Below, piece by piece: positions 44,199-53,008 of a stretch of 64,000 nucleotides of DNA (the stretch's first letter is position 1; every line of letters begins with the position of its first letter). This DNA comes from Fibrobacter sp. UBA4297 (GTDB lineage: Bacteria; Fibrobacterota; Fibrobacteria; Fibrobacterales; Fibrobacteraceae). The position numbers and the translations under genes were made by a program. Below the pieces are notes generated by a model. The model was not told the DNA's origin, did not search any database, and saw only the letters and a program-made list of their open reading frames with translations. The DNA lies in assembly GCF_002394865.1 (NCBI RefSeq), contig NZ_DGUZ01000009.1:62001-126000 (forward strand), given 5' to 3'.

Positions 44199-45443
44199 AT
44201 GGAAAATGTTGTTATTACAGGTATGGGCTGCGTTTCCTCTCTCGGAAACTCCCCCGAATTATTGTGGCAGAACTTGCTCCAGGGTAAGTCTGGCATTGCT
44301 CCCATTCAGCGTTTCGACGCTTCCGCTTACACTTCTCGCATGGCTAGCGAAATTCGTGAGTTCGACGCTTCAGAAATCTACAGCACCAGAGACCAGTCCA
44401 GGTTCTCCCGCTGCATCCAGTATGCCGTTTACTCGGCATTCCAGGCCTTGAAGATGGCCGGCATCGCTCCGGAAAACGAAAATCCGGAACGTTGCGGTGC
44501 TATCATTGGTAGCAGTATCGGTGGTTTGCAGTATTGCTATGATGCCGCTGTGGCTCTCAGCAATCGTGGTCCGTCCCGCGTTTCTCCGTTCTATATTCCG
44601 ATGGCTATCGTGAATATGCCGGCTGGTGAAGTTTGCAACAAGACTGGCTGGATGGGTCCGTCCTACACGGTCACTTCCGCTTGCGCAACTTCCAACCACT
44701 CCATCGCCAATGCCTATGACATGATTCGTCTCGGCCGCTGCGATGTGATGCTCGCTGGTGGTGCCGACGAAACGGTGAACCCGCTCAGCCTCGCTGGCTT
44801 TACCAGCATGAAGGCCGTCAGCAAGCGCAATGACGCTCCGGAACAGGCTTCCCGCCCGTTCGATAAGGATCGCGATGGCTTCGTAATCGGTGAAGGCGCT
44901 GCAGTCCTCGTGCTCGAAAGCGAATCTCACGCTAAGGCTCGTGGTGCAAATATTCTCGCCCGTATCGCTGGTGTCGGTGCAAGCTCTGACGCTCACCACA
45001 TCTCCGCTCCGCGTCCGGATGGCAAGGGTGTGATGCTCGCAATGGCCAACGCCATGAAGGAAGCTGGCATCGAAGCTAAGGATATTAGCTATATTAATAC
45101 TCACGGTACATCCACACCGCTCGGTGACATTGCAGAATGCTCTGCCATCGAAACGCTCTTCAAGCAGTCCTCTGCATCGGCTCTCGAAAACCTCAAGGTT
45201 AATTCGTCCAAGTCCATGATCGGCCACTGCCTGGGTGCTGCAGGTGCTCTCGAATCCGTCGTGACCATCATGTCTGTTATGAATCAGAAGATCCATGGTA
45301 CACTCAACGTGTTCGAACAGGATCCGGCAATTCACCTTGATGTCTGCGCAAATGGCGCCGTCAACCAGAAGATTGACTACGCTATGAGCAACGGCTTTGG
45401 CTTCGGAGGCCAAAATGGAGTTATCATTTTCGCGAGGAATTAA
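44199..45443 (+). CDS. fabF: 3-oxoacyl-[acyl-carrier-protein] synthase II
   Basis: This 414-residue condensing enzyme elongates acyl-ACP with malonyl-ACP in fatty acid synthesis. The catalytic triad is visible: Cys162 in VTSACATSNHS, His in YINTHGTSTPLGD and His in MIGHCLGAAGALE. The N-terminus VVITGMGCVSSLGN is the standard start. Codon use is that of a highly expressed gene. ATG 44199 sits just after a TATATTTG box. The stop overlaps the next start (TAATG). Confidence 0.96.
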   Translation: MENVVITGMGCVSSLGNSPELLWQNLLQGKSGIAPIQRFDASAYTSRMASEIREFDASEIYSTRDQSRFSRCIQYAVYSAFQALKMAGIAPENENPERCGAIIGSSIGGLQYCYDAAVALSNRGPSRVSPFYIPMAIVNMPAGEVCNKTGWMGPSYTVTSACATSNHSIANAYDMIRLGRCDVMLAGGADETVNPLSLAGFTSMKAVSKRNDAPEQASRPFDKDRDGFVIGEGAAVLVLESESHAKARGANILARIAGVGASSDAHHISAPRPDGKGVMLAMANAMKEAGIEAKDISYINTHGTSTPLGDIAECSAIETLFKQSSASALENLKVNSSKSMIGHCLGAAGALESVVTIMSVMNQKIHGTLNVFEQDPAIHLDVCANGAVNQKIDYAMSNGFGFGGQNGVIIFARN

Positions 45444-46396
45444 TGCGTAAGGCCAACAGTTCTGCTATTGGCTTACTCGCGTTTGTGCTTATGCTGTCGC
45501 TGGTGTTCCCGGCGGCAGCTTTGTCGTCTCCAGGGGATCCGCTCACGTGGCGCGATTCCACTTGGGATTACCGAAGTGAAGATCCTACGGATGTAAAACC
45601 CGAAATTGAACCCGCTAAGCTTTTTGGCGTGGCGTCACTCACTTTGATTGCCTATGGGGCGGCTTATGGGTTTGTCTTTGAAAAAGGCTGGTGGGATGAT
45701 GAACGCACCCATTTCCATTTTGAAAATGACTTTGATTATGCGCTGAATTTGGACAAGTTTGGCCATTTTGCGGCGGGTGTAGTGCTGGCGGAAGGCTTTT
45801 ACGAAGGTTATCATTGGGCAGGTGCGAGTGAGTTCCAGTCTTATTTGTTTGCTGGGCTTTCTGCCTTGGCGACCCATATCGCGATCGATATCAAGGATGG
45901 CTTTGCTCCGTCGTGGGGCTTTAGCGTTTTTGACGTGCTTTCGGGCGGCCTTGGCGGATTCTTGCCGATGGCAGAACGTTATGTGCCCATTTTCAAGTAT
46001 GTGGACCTCAAATGGAGTTATTGGATTAATTCCAATGCCTATTATGACATGGAACATGCGGCTTCGGGTGGTGTATTTACGGATGACTACGTGAATCAGA
46101 CGTTCTGGCTTTCGATAAAGCCCTACAGGCTTTTGCCGGAATCGGCTCGCAAGTATTATCCGAGTTGGCTCGCCATTGCAATTGGTTTGAGTATAGATGA
46201 AAAAGTGTTTACCGATGAACCGCATCCTCGTCGTGAGGTCTATATCGCTCTCGATTATGATTTGGAGGCTTTCCGTCCGCAGAGTCGCCTGGCCCGTACA
46301 ATCATTAAGGCGCTGAACTATTTCAAGTTGCCGGCGCCGACGATTCAGGTGTATCCGGAATTCCATTGGTATTTGCTCTATCCGATAAAATTCTAG
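45443..46396 (+). CDS. DUF2279-family exported protein
   Basis: This 317-residue protein has a signal peptide (residues 1-29). It contains the DUF2279 (YfiM-like) core: LNLDKFGHFAAGVVLAEGFYE, then DIKDGFAPSWGFSVFDVLSGGLG. The His/Asp-rich pattern in membrane-like helices suggests an envelope protein. Function is unknown. It is translationally coupled to fabF through TAATG, an unusual partner that may mean a lipid-related role, but this is inference. Confidence 0.72.
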   Translation: MRKANSSAIGLLAFVLMLSLVFPAAALSSPGDPLTWRDSTWDYRSEDPTDVKPEIEPAKLFGVASLTLIAYGAAYGFVFEKGWWDDERTHFHFENDFDYALNLDKFGHFAAGVVLAEGFYEGYHWAGASEFQSYLFAGLSALATHIAIDIKDGFAPSWGFSVFDVLSGGLGGFLPMAERYVPIFKYVDLKWSYWINSNAYYDMEHAASGGVFTDDYVNQTFWLSIKPYRLLPESARKYYPSWLAIAIGLSIDEKVFTDEPHPRREVYIALDYDLEAFRPQSRLARTIIKALNYFKLPAPTIQVYPEFHWYLLYPIKF

Positions 46397-46417
46397 AATT
46401 GGCGTAAGAGGTAATTT

Positions 46418-47824
46418 ATGAACGAAAGAGAGAATTTTAAATCCCGCTTAGGTTTCATTTTGATTGCAGCCGGTTGCGCTATCGGGCTTGGCAACGTTTG
46501 GCGTTTCCCGTTTATCACGGGACAGTATGGCGGTGCCGCCTTTGTGCTGATTTACCTCTTTTTCCTCTTGATTTTTGGTTTCCCAATTCTCGTGATGGAA
46601 TTTGCTGTTGGCCGTTCTGCTAAGCGTGGCGTGGGCCGTTCGTTTGCCATTCTTGAAAAGCCTGGGCAAAAGTGGCATTATGCGGGTATCCCGATGATTG
46701 CCGGTAACTACCTCCTGATGATGTTTTACACGACGGTGACAGGGTGGATGCTCTATTACTTCTACCGTATGGTGACGATGGGCGACCTCATGAAGATGAC
46801 GCCTGCAGAAGTCGGTGCTGAGTTTGGCAAAATGCTCGGGAATGGTCCTTTGCTCTCGTTCTGGATGGTTGTGGCGACTTTTGCTGGGCTTTCGATTGTG
46901 GCGCTTGGACTCCAGCGCGGTGTGGAACGCATCACGAAGACGATGATGTCTGCGCTCCTTGTCATTATGCTCATCTTGATGGTCCGCGCGCTCACGCTCC
47001 CGGGGGCAGGCGAAGGCCTCAAGTTCTACTTGTTGCCGGACTTTGCAAAGCTCAAGGAAGCAGGGATTGGCGAGGTCGTGTTTGCGGCTCTTGGCCAGTC
47101 GTTCTTTACGCTTAGCATTGGCATTGGCTCCATGAGCATTTTCGGTAGCTACATCAAGAAGAAACATTCGCTTTTGACCGAAGCGGCTCATATATGCGTG
47201 CTTGATACAGGTGTAGCTTTGATTGCTGGGCTTATCATTATTCCGGCGTGCTTTGCGTTTGGACTCAAGCCGGATGCAGGTCCGGGGCTTATTTTTGCAA
47301 CGCTCCCGAACGTGTTTGCGCAGATGCCTGCGGGTCGTATTTGCGGTGCGGCGTTCTTTCTCTTCATGTCTTTTGCGGCTCTTTCGACGCTTGTGGCTGT
47401 GTTCGAAAACATTATCGCTTACTGGATGGATGTGCGCAATGTGGAACGCAAGAAGGCGGTGAAGTGGAACTTTGTCGCAATTACGATTTTGTCGCTCCCG
47501 TGTGCGCTCGGCTTTAACGTGCTTTCGGGCTTTGAACCGTTTGGTCCGGGAAGTTGCGTTCTGGATTTGGAGGACTTCCTCGTTTCGAATACGTTGTTGC
47601 CGTTGGGTTCGCTTGTGTTCGTGTTGTTCTGTAATTCCCGCTATGGCTGGGGGCAGTTCAAGTTTATTTCTGAAGCGAATTTGGGTGTGGGCATGAAGTT
47701 TCCGAAGTTAAAGATCTTGCACCTTTACTTCAAGTGGGGCTTGCCGATTATCATTTCCGTGATTTTTGTGCTCGGGTACATGCAAAAGTTCGCTCCGAGC
47801 TTGTACAACAAGATTTTTGAGTAA
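46418..47824 (+). CDS. sodium-dependent neurotransmitter-symporter-family (SNF) transporter
   Basis: This 468-residue inner-membrane protein has about 11-12 membrane segments and the LeuT-fold signature at the N-terminus: AAGCAIGLGNVWRFPFITGQYGGAAF, where the unwound TM1 binds substrate and sodium. Such bacterial transporters import amino acids with sodium. The substrate cannot be read from sequence. It starts 21 bases after the DUF2279 gene with GTAAGAGGTAATTT as a possible ribosome-binding site, so it may end the fabF operon. Confidence 0.92.
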   Translation: MNERENFKSRLGFILIAAGCAIGLGNVWRFPFITGQYGGAAFVLIYLFFLLIFGFPILVMEFAVGRSAKRGVGRSFAILEKPGQKWHYAGIPMIAGNYLLMMFYTTVTGWMLYYFYRMVTMGDLMKMTPAEVGAEFGKMLGNGPLLSFWMVVATFAGLSIVALGLQRGVERITKTMMSALLVIMLILMVRALTLPGAGEGLKFYLLPDFAKLKEAGIGEVVFAALGQSFFTLSIGIGSMSIFGSYIKKKHSLLTEAAHICVLDTGVALIAGLIIIPACFAFGLKPDAGPGLIFATLPNVFAQMPAGRICGAAFFLFMSFAALSTLVAVFENIIAYWMDVRNVERKKAVKWNFVAITILSLPCALGFNVLSGFEPFGPGSCVLDLEDFLVSNTLLPLGSLVFVLFCNSRYGWGQFKFISEANLGVGMKFPKLKILHLYFKWGLPIIISVIFVLGYMQKFAPSLYNKIFE

Positions 47825-48030
47825 TTAGTGGTTGCAGCTACGCTGCCAACTCTTGTGGCTTAGAAGTGGGCCTGCAAGCATTCCCGTTTCGTTCGCCTTA
47901 GCGAGTTGTGGTGGTTAGGAAAAAAGCTATTCTCGTGTCCATTGTCATGCCGGCCACGGTGCCGGCATCGCCTTTTTACCGCCTGTACGGCCTTATTGCT
48001 TTTGGTCGGGATGTTTATAAGAACATCACT
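47825..48030. repeat. intergenic repeat region with a TCATGCCGG/CCGGCATC palindrome
   Basis: ATTAGTGGTT words (inverse of AACCACTAA) bracket small palindromes at 47825-47927. ATTGTCATGCCGG...CCGGCATCGCC follows at 47941-47972. No gene is visible up to 48098. Confidence 0.6.
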
Positions 48031-48098
48031 TTTTGTACAAAGTTTTGTATAGATTAAAGACGGTTCGTTGTTGAATTGCGTTTATCGAGGGCTGTGAT

Positions 48099-48836
48099 AT
48101 GTTTCGCGTTTTTGGATTCGTTCTGTTGTTTGCCGCTTTTGTTTTCGCTCAAGACGAAAGCGTTAGTGATTATGAACGTTGGATGCAAGCGAAGACGCAC
48201 CGCGATAGCGTCAGGAATGCGGAACGGATTCAGAAAAAATCGGTCCCGTTCGATTTCTTAGTCGGAATGACACTGAATGTGGGTTTTAAAGTTATCAATA
48301 ACGAAAAGCAGTTGAGCCGTTACGAAAAGGTTGAACGGGTTGTCTTTTTTGAGGGTGCTTTTTTTCAGGTGGGAGCGTCTGTTCAATGGCCTTTGCTACA
48401 ATACAATTTGGCGGTAAGGCTTGGCGTGCTGTTTGAATATGCTCCGTTGTTTTTGTCAGAACCTCTATACATTGAAGACGGTAATGGGGAAGACAAGCGT
48501 GTTACCGATGGCGGCTTGTCGCAGGGGCGGATTGCATTCCCGATTCTTTTTGCTGTCAAGCCGCGGTCTAGCTTTGTGTCGTTCGAGTTTGGTCCTCAGA
48601 TTTCCATACCGCTTTTCGATAATTTGGAGTTAGATGGTGCTCGTGATAGGGAACTGGACTCGTCCATGGAATTTAGCATGCTTTTGGGCGTGGGTTTCCG
48701 CGTCAATGGACGAATCTATTTAGACTTGCTTTTGGATGCCAAGTTCTATCACAAGTATAACGAACGCTTTGCTGATGGTTTGGCCGATTGGTCTTCGGTC
48801 GCTATCAAGGCTGGTGTGACGTTTAATCCGTTTTAG
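48099..48836 (+). CDS. predicted outer-membrane barrel protein of unknown function
   Basis: This 245-residue protein has a signal peptide (cleavage near FVFAQ, residue 18) and a short charged stretch. Alternating amphipathic strands follow (FDFLVGMTLNVGF, FQVGASVQW, LAVRLGVLFEYAP), ending with Phe (VTFNPF), as in outer-membrane barrels. No family is recognised. GAGGG lies about six bases before the ATG. It is convergent with pgpA, with only seven bases between them. Confidence 0.6.
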   Translation: MFRVFGFVLLFAAFVFAQDESVSDYERWMQAKTHRDSVRNAERIQKKSVPFDFLVGMTLNVGFKVINNEKQLSRYEKVERVVFFEGAFFQVGASVQWPLLQYNLAVRLGVLFEYAPLFLSEPLYIEDGNGEDKRVTDGGLSQGRIAFPILFAVKPRSSFVSFEFGPQISIPLFDNLELDGARDRELDSSMEFSMLLGVGFRVNGRIYLDLLLDAKFYHKYNERFADGLADWSSVAIKAGVTFNPF

Positions 48837-48843
48837 TTATATA

Positions 48844-49461
48844 TCAGGAAAATGATAAAGCGTAGATGCCGACGGCACTGAGCCAGAGTAGGATTCCAGA
48901 ATAAACACCGCCGAGCAAGTCATCGGCCATGACTCCCCAAGCACCGGGGAGTTTTTCCATTTTATGGATGCCGAGGGGTTTTAAAATGTCGAAGAATCGG
49001 AAAAGTCCGAACGCAATCGCTAAAAACCAAGGGTGGGCAACGATTATATCGGTAGGGAAGAAGGCGAGTGCCATGAAAATCCCGCAGACTTCGTCAATCA
49101 CAATCCAGCCGGGGTCTTCAGTGCCGGTATCCTTCATCGCTTTTTTCACGAAGGGAATGGCGGCAAAGAATACGAATAGGGCGGCGATAAGAAAAAATAA
49201 ATTGATTGGAAATTCGCTTTGCGTTTTGCTTATATGCAGAGGTAAAGACAGGCTTTCTTTCCCGTTAAAAAGATGGCTGGCTAGGACCGCCATGGGGTAG
49301 GCGACAATCGCTGCGGTGAGGCTTCCCATGGTACCGGGGGCCTTCGGGCTCATTCCCGAGCCGAAAAACGTCACGACGAGGGTGGTGAACCAGTCCGTTT
49401 TGCGCCATTCGTGCGGAATGCGCTTCTTGCCATACTTTTCTTTAAGTTCTTCTCGATTCAT
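48844..49461 (-). CDS. pgpA: phosphatidylglycerophosphatase A
   Basis: This 205-residue membrane protein would remove phosphate from phosphatidylglycerophosphate to make phosphatidylglycerol, the donor used by Lgt. Motifs: GSGMSPKAPGTMGSL near the start, then DPGWIVIDEVCGIFMAL (acidic site) and KPLGIHKMEKLPGAWGVMADDLLGGVYSG at the end. Four hydrophobic segments fit the family. Start ATG 49461 is preceded by ATTGACTAATAACTATC repeat words. Confidence 0.93.
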   Translation of the reverse strand: MNREELKEKYGKKRIPHEWRKTDWFTTLVVTFFGSGMSPKAPGTMGSLTAAIVAYPMAVLASHLFNGKESLSLPLHISKTQSEFPINLFFLIAALFVFFAAIPFVKKAMKDTGTEDPGWIVIDEVCGIFMALAFFPTDIIVAHPWFLAIAFGLFRFFDILKPLGIHKMEKLPGAWGVMADDLLGGVYSGILLWLSAVGIYALSFS

Positions 49462-49520
49462 GGTTGATAGTTATTAGTCAATGGTCATTAGTCGTTGGTT
49501 TTTAGGTTTTGGGCTATGGG
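49459..49520. repeat. ATTGACTAATGACC-type repeat words upstream of pgpA
   Basis: The sequence GTTGATAGTTATTAGTCAATGGTCATTAGTC is the inverse of the ATTGACTAATGACCATTGACC words at 20628-20656. It is followed by further short words up to 49690 with no gene. Confidence 0.55.
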
Positions 49521-49691
49521 GTATGGGCTCGGTCGACTTCGTCTCCCTTTGGGGGGTGGTCGTTTGCTCAAAGCGAAGCGTGCTCAATAGCGTGCAAAAC
49601 GAGTGTCGCAGAAAATGCTTGCATATTCTATGACCGAGTGCAGCCGCGGACGCTGGAAGCGTCAAAGGAGCTTCAGCTCCGTGCTCATACC

Positions 49692-50888
49692 TCATCCCCC
49701 TACCTCCGGCCACGGCATTTCTGCAATTTCCTTTTCTTTTGCTTCGGCGGCGGCGCGTTTTTCGTGCCAGCGTTCGAGCTGTTCCTTGAAGGCGGCGCGT
49801 AAGCGCTCCATGCCGATGTTCTCTTTTGCGCTGATTTGGATGGCGTCAGGATAGTTCTGCAAGAGCTCTGTGCGGCGCGCTTCGCTTGCGACTTCGACCT
49901 TGTTGAAAACGCGGAGGCGCGGCGTATCCTTGTCGATAATGCTTTCGAGCGTCTTGTGCGTGACTTCCAAATGATCGCGGTAGTCCGGGGCGCTTCCGTC
50001 AACGACTTCCAAGATGCAGTCCGCATGGGCGGCCACGCCGAGCGTGCTCTTGAACGTTTCAATCAAGTTGTGGGGGAGCTTGCGGATGAATCCGACCGTA
50101 TCGGAAAGGATGATGTTTTCGCCATCGAGGAATAGCTTTCGCGTGGTGCTGTCGAGCGTGGCAAAGAGTTTGTCTTCAACATACACATCAGCACCTGTCA
50201 AGCGGTTCGTAAGCGTAGACTTGCCTGCGTTCGTGTAACCGACAATGCCAACTTGGAAAATATCATTTCGTTTATCTGCTTGCTGCTCGCGGGCGTCTTC
50301 GATTTTCTCCAGCTTTTTCTTGAGTTCCTGGATGCGCTTGCGGATCATGCGGCGGTCCGTTTCGAGCTGCGTCTCGCCCGGCCCCTTGGTGCCGATGCCG
50401 CCATTGTGCTGGCGGCAAAGGTGCGTCCACGCACCGGTGAGTCGCGGCATCATGTATTGCAATTGCGCTACTTCGACCATCAGGCGGCTTTCTGCCGTGA
50501 CGGCGTGCTTTGCGAAAATATCGAGAATAAGTCCTGTGCGGTCGAGAACCTTGATACCGGGCATGCGTTCTTCAAGATTGCGGACTTGAGAACCTGAGAG
50601 GTCGTCGTCAAAAACGACCATCTTGGCGTTGTCTTCTTCGAGAGCGCGCTTGACTTCGCCCACCTTGCCTTCGCCAATGAGCGTTGCCGGGCTAAAATTC
50701 TGAACGCGTTGCAAAAAACTACGTGTAACGTATGCACCCGCTGTTTCGGCGAGGCGGCCAAGTTCTGCAAGCTGTTCGCCAGCAAGCCACGGACGAATTT
50801 TGGGTGTGGCGATGCCCACTAGAATGCATCGTTCCTGTTCTTTCTTGTTTTCGACCGGCTTCGAGCCTTTTTTCTTAGGTTCTTCCAT
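49692..50888 (-). CDS. hflX: ribosome-splitting GTPase HflX
   Basis: This 398-residue protein has the HflX N-terminal domain (LAGEQLAELGRLAETAGAYV, GEGKVGEV, VFDDDLSGSQVRNLE). It then has GGIGTKGPGETQLETDRR and the G domain: GYTNAGKSTLTNRLTG (G1), DTVGFIRKLPHNLIE (G3) and NKVE (G4). HflX binds 50S subunits and rescues stalled ribosomes. Length is normal. A lysine-rich N-terminal start (residues 1-18) is unconserved. A TATATTTC box lies near 50915-50922 on the minus strand. Confidence 0.95.
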   Translation of the reverse strand: MEEPKKKGSKPVENKKEQERCILVGIATPKIRPWLAGEQLAELGRLAETAGAYVTRSFLQRVQNFSPATLIGEGKVGEVKRALEEDNAKMVVFDDDLSGSQVRNLEERMPGIKVLDRTGLILDIFAKHAVTAESRLMVEVAQLQYMMPRLTGAWTHLCRQHNGGIGTKGPGETQLETDRRMIRKRIQELKKKLEKIEDAREQQADKRNDIFQVGIVGYTNAGKSTLTNRLTGADVYVEDKLFATLDSTTRKLFLDGENIILSDTVGFIRKLPHNLIETFKSTLGVAAHADCILEVVDGSAPDYRDHLEVTHKTLESIIDKDTPRLRVFNKVEVASEARRTELLQNYPDAIQISAKENIGMERLRAAFKEQLERWHEKRAAAEAKEKEIAEMPWPEVGG

Positions 50889-51171
50889 ATTTTCTGATTG
50901 CTGAAACTGACTAGAAATATATCAAAATATAAAAGTATTTTTTGTCTGCAAAAATGGAATTTTGATGAATCTATTGTAAAAGACTGTAATGGTTTGTTTA
51001 CTTAATCTGTGGAATCTTGAAGCTTCAAGGAATAAAAAATGTCATTTTTTTAGTTTTTTTCAAAGTTTATTTTGCATATAAATTCCTTATTTGTAATATT
51101 TCGTTAATTGTGATATATTGCACATCAAAAAACATATACTAAATTTGAGAATACAAAAGTTAGGGATTTGT

Positions 51172-52794
51172 ATGAGGAAGAAAATCTGCCTTGGAATGGG
51201 GGCGACGCTTGCGTTCGCCATGAGCGTTTATGCTCAAAATTATAAAATCAACAAAGTCGGAAACGATGAAGAAAAATCGTTTAACGTCATGCTAAACCAA
51301 GCTGTTGTTAGCGAAGCGCCTATGGGATCTTGGCTTGATATAGCTCCAATCATTCCCGAAGGAAAAGTCTTTGTAGGCTTTACTGTTTACGATGAATACG
51401 GTGATGCTTACAATCAGCGAAAAGTTTCTACAGCAGAAAAAACGGATTCAAAGTTTTTAATGCCGGCACATGATGTCTTTGTTTCGGCTTCGTTTGAATC
51501 TTTACGTTATTATCTTACTGTAAAGAATACGGATAACGGAAATATAACGCTTTCATTTAATGACCGTTATCGCGATCGTACTAAGCCCGGCGTGAAGGTG
51601 ACGGTGAATCCGAATCCGGCTAATGGCTATAAAGTGGCATCGGTTAGCGTGAGTCGTTCTCTAGACTCCAATGCTGTTGTGCCTTGCGTTGCTGTTGAAC
51701 CTGGTTCCGCTATAAATCCTGGAATGTGGGGTATGGGTAGCACTGCTGTTGAGGGAAGTTGCTCTTTTGATATGCCTAATTTTGATGTCGAAATAAGCGC
51801 TACTTTTGTTGCAGAGTCCGCCGATCTGTCCTCCTCAAGTGTGGAAGTAGTTTCGTCAAGCAGTGAAACGCTTGCCTCGAGTTCTAGCGTTGAGCTTTCT
51901 AGTTCTTCTGAAACGCCTTCTTCGTCTAGCGTTGCGCTGTCTAGCTCTAGCGAAATTCTTTCAAGTTCTAGCGAAGTTCAGTCCTCTAGCAGTTCTGTAG
52001 TTGCATCGAGCTCAAGCGTTGCTCCTTCCAGCTCATCTGTGACGCCATCGTCATCTAGCGCAACTCGCTCTAGCTCTAGTGTGGCTCCTGTATCTTCTAG
52101 CAGTGTCAAGTCTGAACCTTCGAGCAGCTCGAAACCAGCTTCTAGTTCTTCTGTCAAGCCGGCTTCTAGCTCTAGCGCAAAGGCTGTATCGTCTAGCAGC
52201 GTTAAGGCTTCTTCGAGCAGTGCCAAGCCTGCGTCTTCAAGTAGTGCGAAGGCTGCATCGAGTTCTTCTGCAAAACCGGCATCTTCTAGCTCAAGCGCAA
52301 AGGCTGCTTCGTCTAGCAGCGTTAAGGCTTCTTCAAGCAGCGCTAAACCCGCATCATCGAGCAGCAAAAAAGCGGCCTCTTCTAGTTCGAAGAAGGTTGA
52401 ATCGAGCTCTAGTGTGATTCCGGATATTGTTGTCGAAGCTGTGGGTACAGAAGAAGATATGCCGAGCTGTACGGTAAAACGTGAAAACATGACTTATTAT
52501 ATTACTGAATTGAAAACTGTATTTGTATGTAAATCTAGAATTTGGACAAAGTTTAATCCCGGCATGGGCTTAGAAAAAAATGCGCCTGTTGCAAAATTCT
52601 CTGCACTGGTGAACGGGCGCCAACTCCAAATTGCGGGTGCTAAAATCGGTGCTGAAGTTAATTTACTCGATATGCAAGGTCGTGTGATGTACAATAGTCG
52701 TGTGAATACGGCGAACTTCTCGATGTGTGTTCCTCGTAGCGGGTTCTATGTGCTCCGCATCGGTACGCAGCAGAGAATCATAAACGCTCGATAA
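51172..52794 (+). CDS. exported polyserine-linker protein with C-terminal type IX-like sorting domain
   Basis: The protein has 540 residues with a signal peptide cut near VYAQ. Residues about 30-215 contain two beta modules resembling InlB-type repeats (YYLTVKNTDNGNITL, VTVNPNPANGYKV). Residues about 219-418 are nearly all Ser with Val, Ala, Lys and Pro (units such as KASSSSAKPASSSS). About 475-540 is a C-terminal domain (FSALVNGRQLQIAG, LLDMQGRVMYN, GFYVLRIG) like type IX sorting domains. The linker style is that of Fibrobacter surface proteins. Binding function is unknown. ATG 51172 has TAGGGA upstream. Confidence 0.72.
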   Translation: MRKKICLGMGATLAFAMSVYAQNYKINKVGNDEEKSFNVMLNQAVVSEAPMGSWLDIAPIIPEGKVFVGFTVYDEYGDAYNQRKVSTAEKTDSKFLMPAHDVFVSASFESLRYYLTVKNTDNGNITLSFNDRYRDRTKPGVKVTVNPNPANGYKVASVSVSRSLDSNAVVPCVAVEPGSAINPGMWGMGSTAVEGSCSFDMPNFDVEISATFVAESADLSSSSVEVVSSSSETLASSSSVELSSSSETPSSSSVALSSSSEILSSSSEVQSSSSSVVASSSSVAPSSSSVTPSSSSATRSSSSVAPVSSSSVKSEPSSSSKPASSSSVKPASSSSAKAVSSSSVKASSSSAKPASSSSAKAASSSSAKPASSSSSAKAASSSSVKASSSSAKPASSSSKKAASSSSKKVESSSSVIPDIVVEAVGTEEDMPSCTVKRENMTYYITELKTVFVCKSRIWTKFNPGMGLEKNAPVAKFSALVNGRQLQIAGAKIGAEVNLLDMQGRVMYNSRVNTANFSMCVPRSGFYVLRIGTQQRIINAR

Positions 52795-52825
52795 GAAAAT
52801 AGATATAAGACTCCCTGAGTAAACA

Positions 52826-52851
52826 GGACCCTGCGCAAGTAGGGTCTTTTT
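52826..52851 (+). terminator. intrinsic terminator of the polyserine gene
   Basis: GGACCCT and AGGGTC pair around GCGCAAGT and are followed by five T. Confidence 0.8.
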
Positions 52852-52918
52852 GCATATTTTCTAACCACTAACCACTTCCTACTTCCAACTGAATCTTTCC
52901 TGCTGTATCCTTTTTTTC

Positions 52919-52926
52919 TATCTTTG
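52919..52926 (+). promoter_or_regulatory. TAnnTTTG promoter box of glyQS
   Basis: TATCTTTG lies about 80 bases before ATG 53009. Unlike most genes here, the transcript would have a leader of about 75 bases. Confidence 0.5.
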
Positions 52927-52938
52927 CACCCGTCAGGG

Positions 52939-52994
52939 CCTATCATCCAGGTAGGTTCCTAGTCCGGCCAAAACATGCCTCATGGGCACGGCCG
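52939..52994 (+). promoter_or_regulatory. structured 5' leader of glyQS
   Basis: Two hairpins can be drawn. CCTATC pairs with GGTAGG around ATCCA (52939-52955). CGGCC (52965-52969) pairs with GGCCG (52990-52994), enclosing TGCC TCATG GGCA. The second ends just before AAAGGA and the start codon. No T-box signature is present. A regulatory role is inference. Confidence 0.35.
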
Positions 52995-53008
52995 ATAAAG
53001 GATATATA

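Noticed and set aside
44370..45413. A 347-residue frame antisense to fabF
   Set aside because: fabF is complete with all catalytic residues, and the antisense frame shows no motif.
52926..53008. T-box riboswitch before glyQS
   Set aside because: The leader is only about 80 bases and lacks the conserved T-box sequence and a following terminator.
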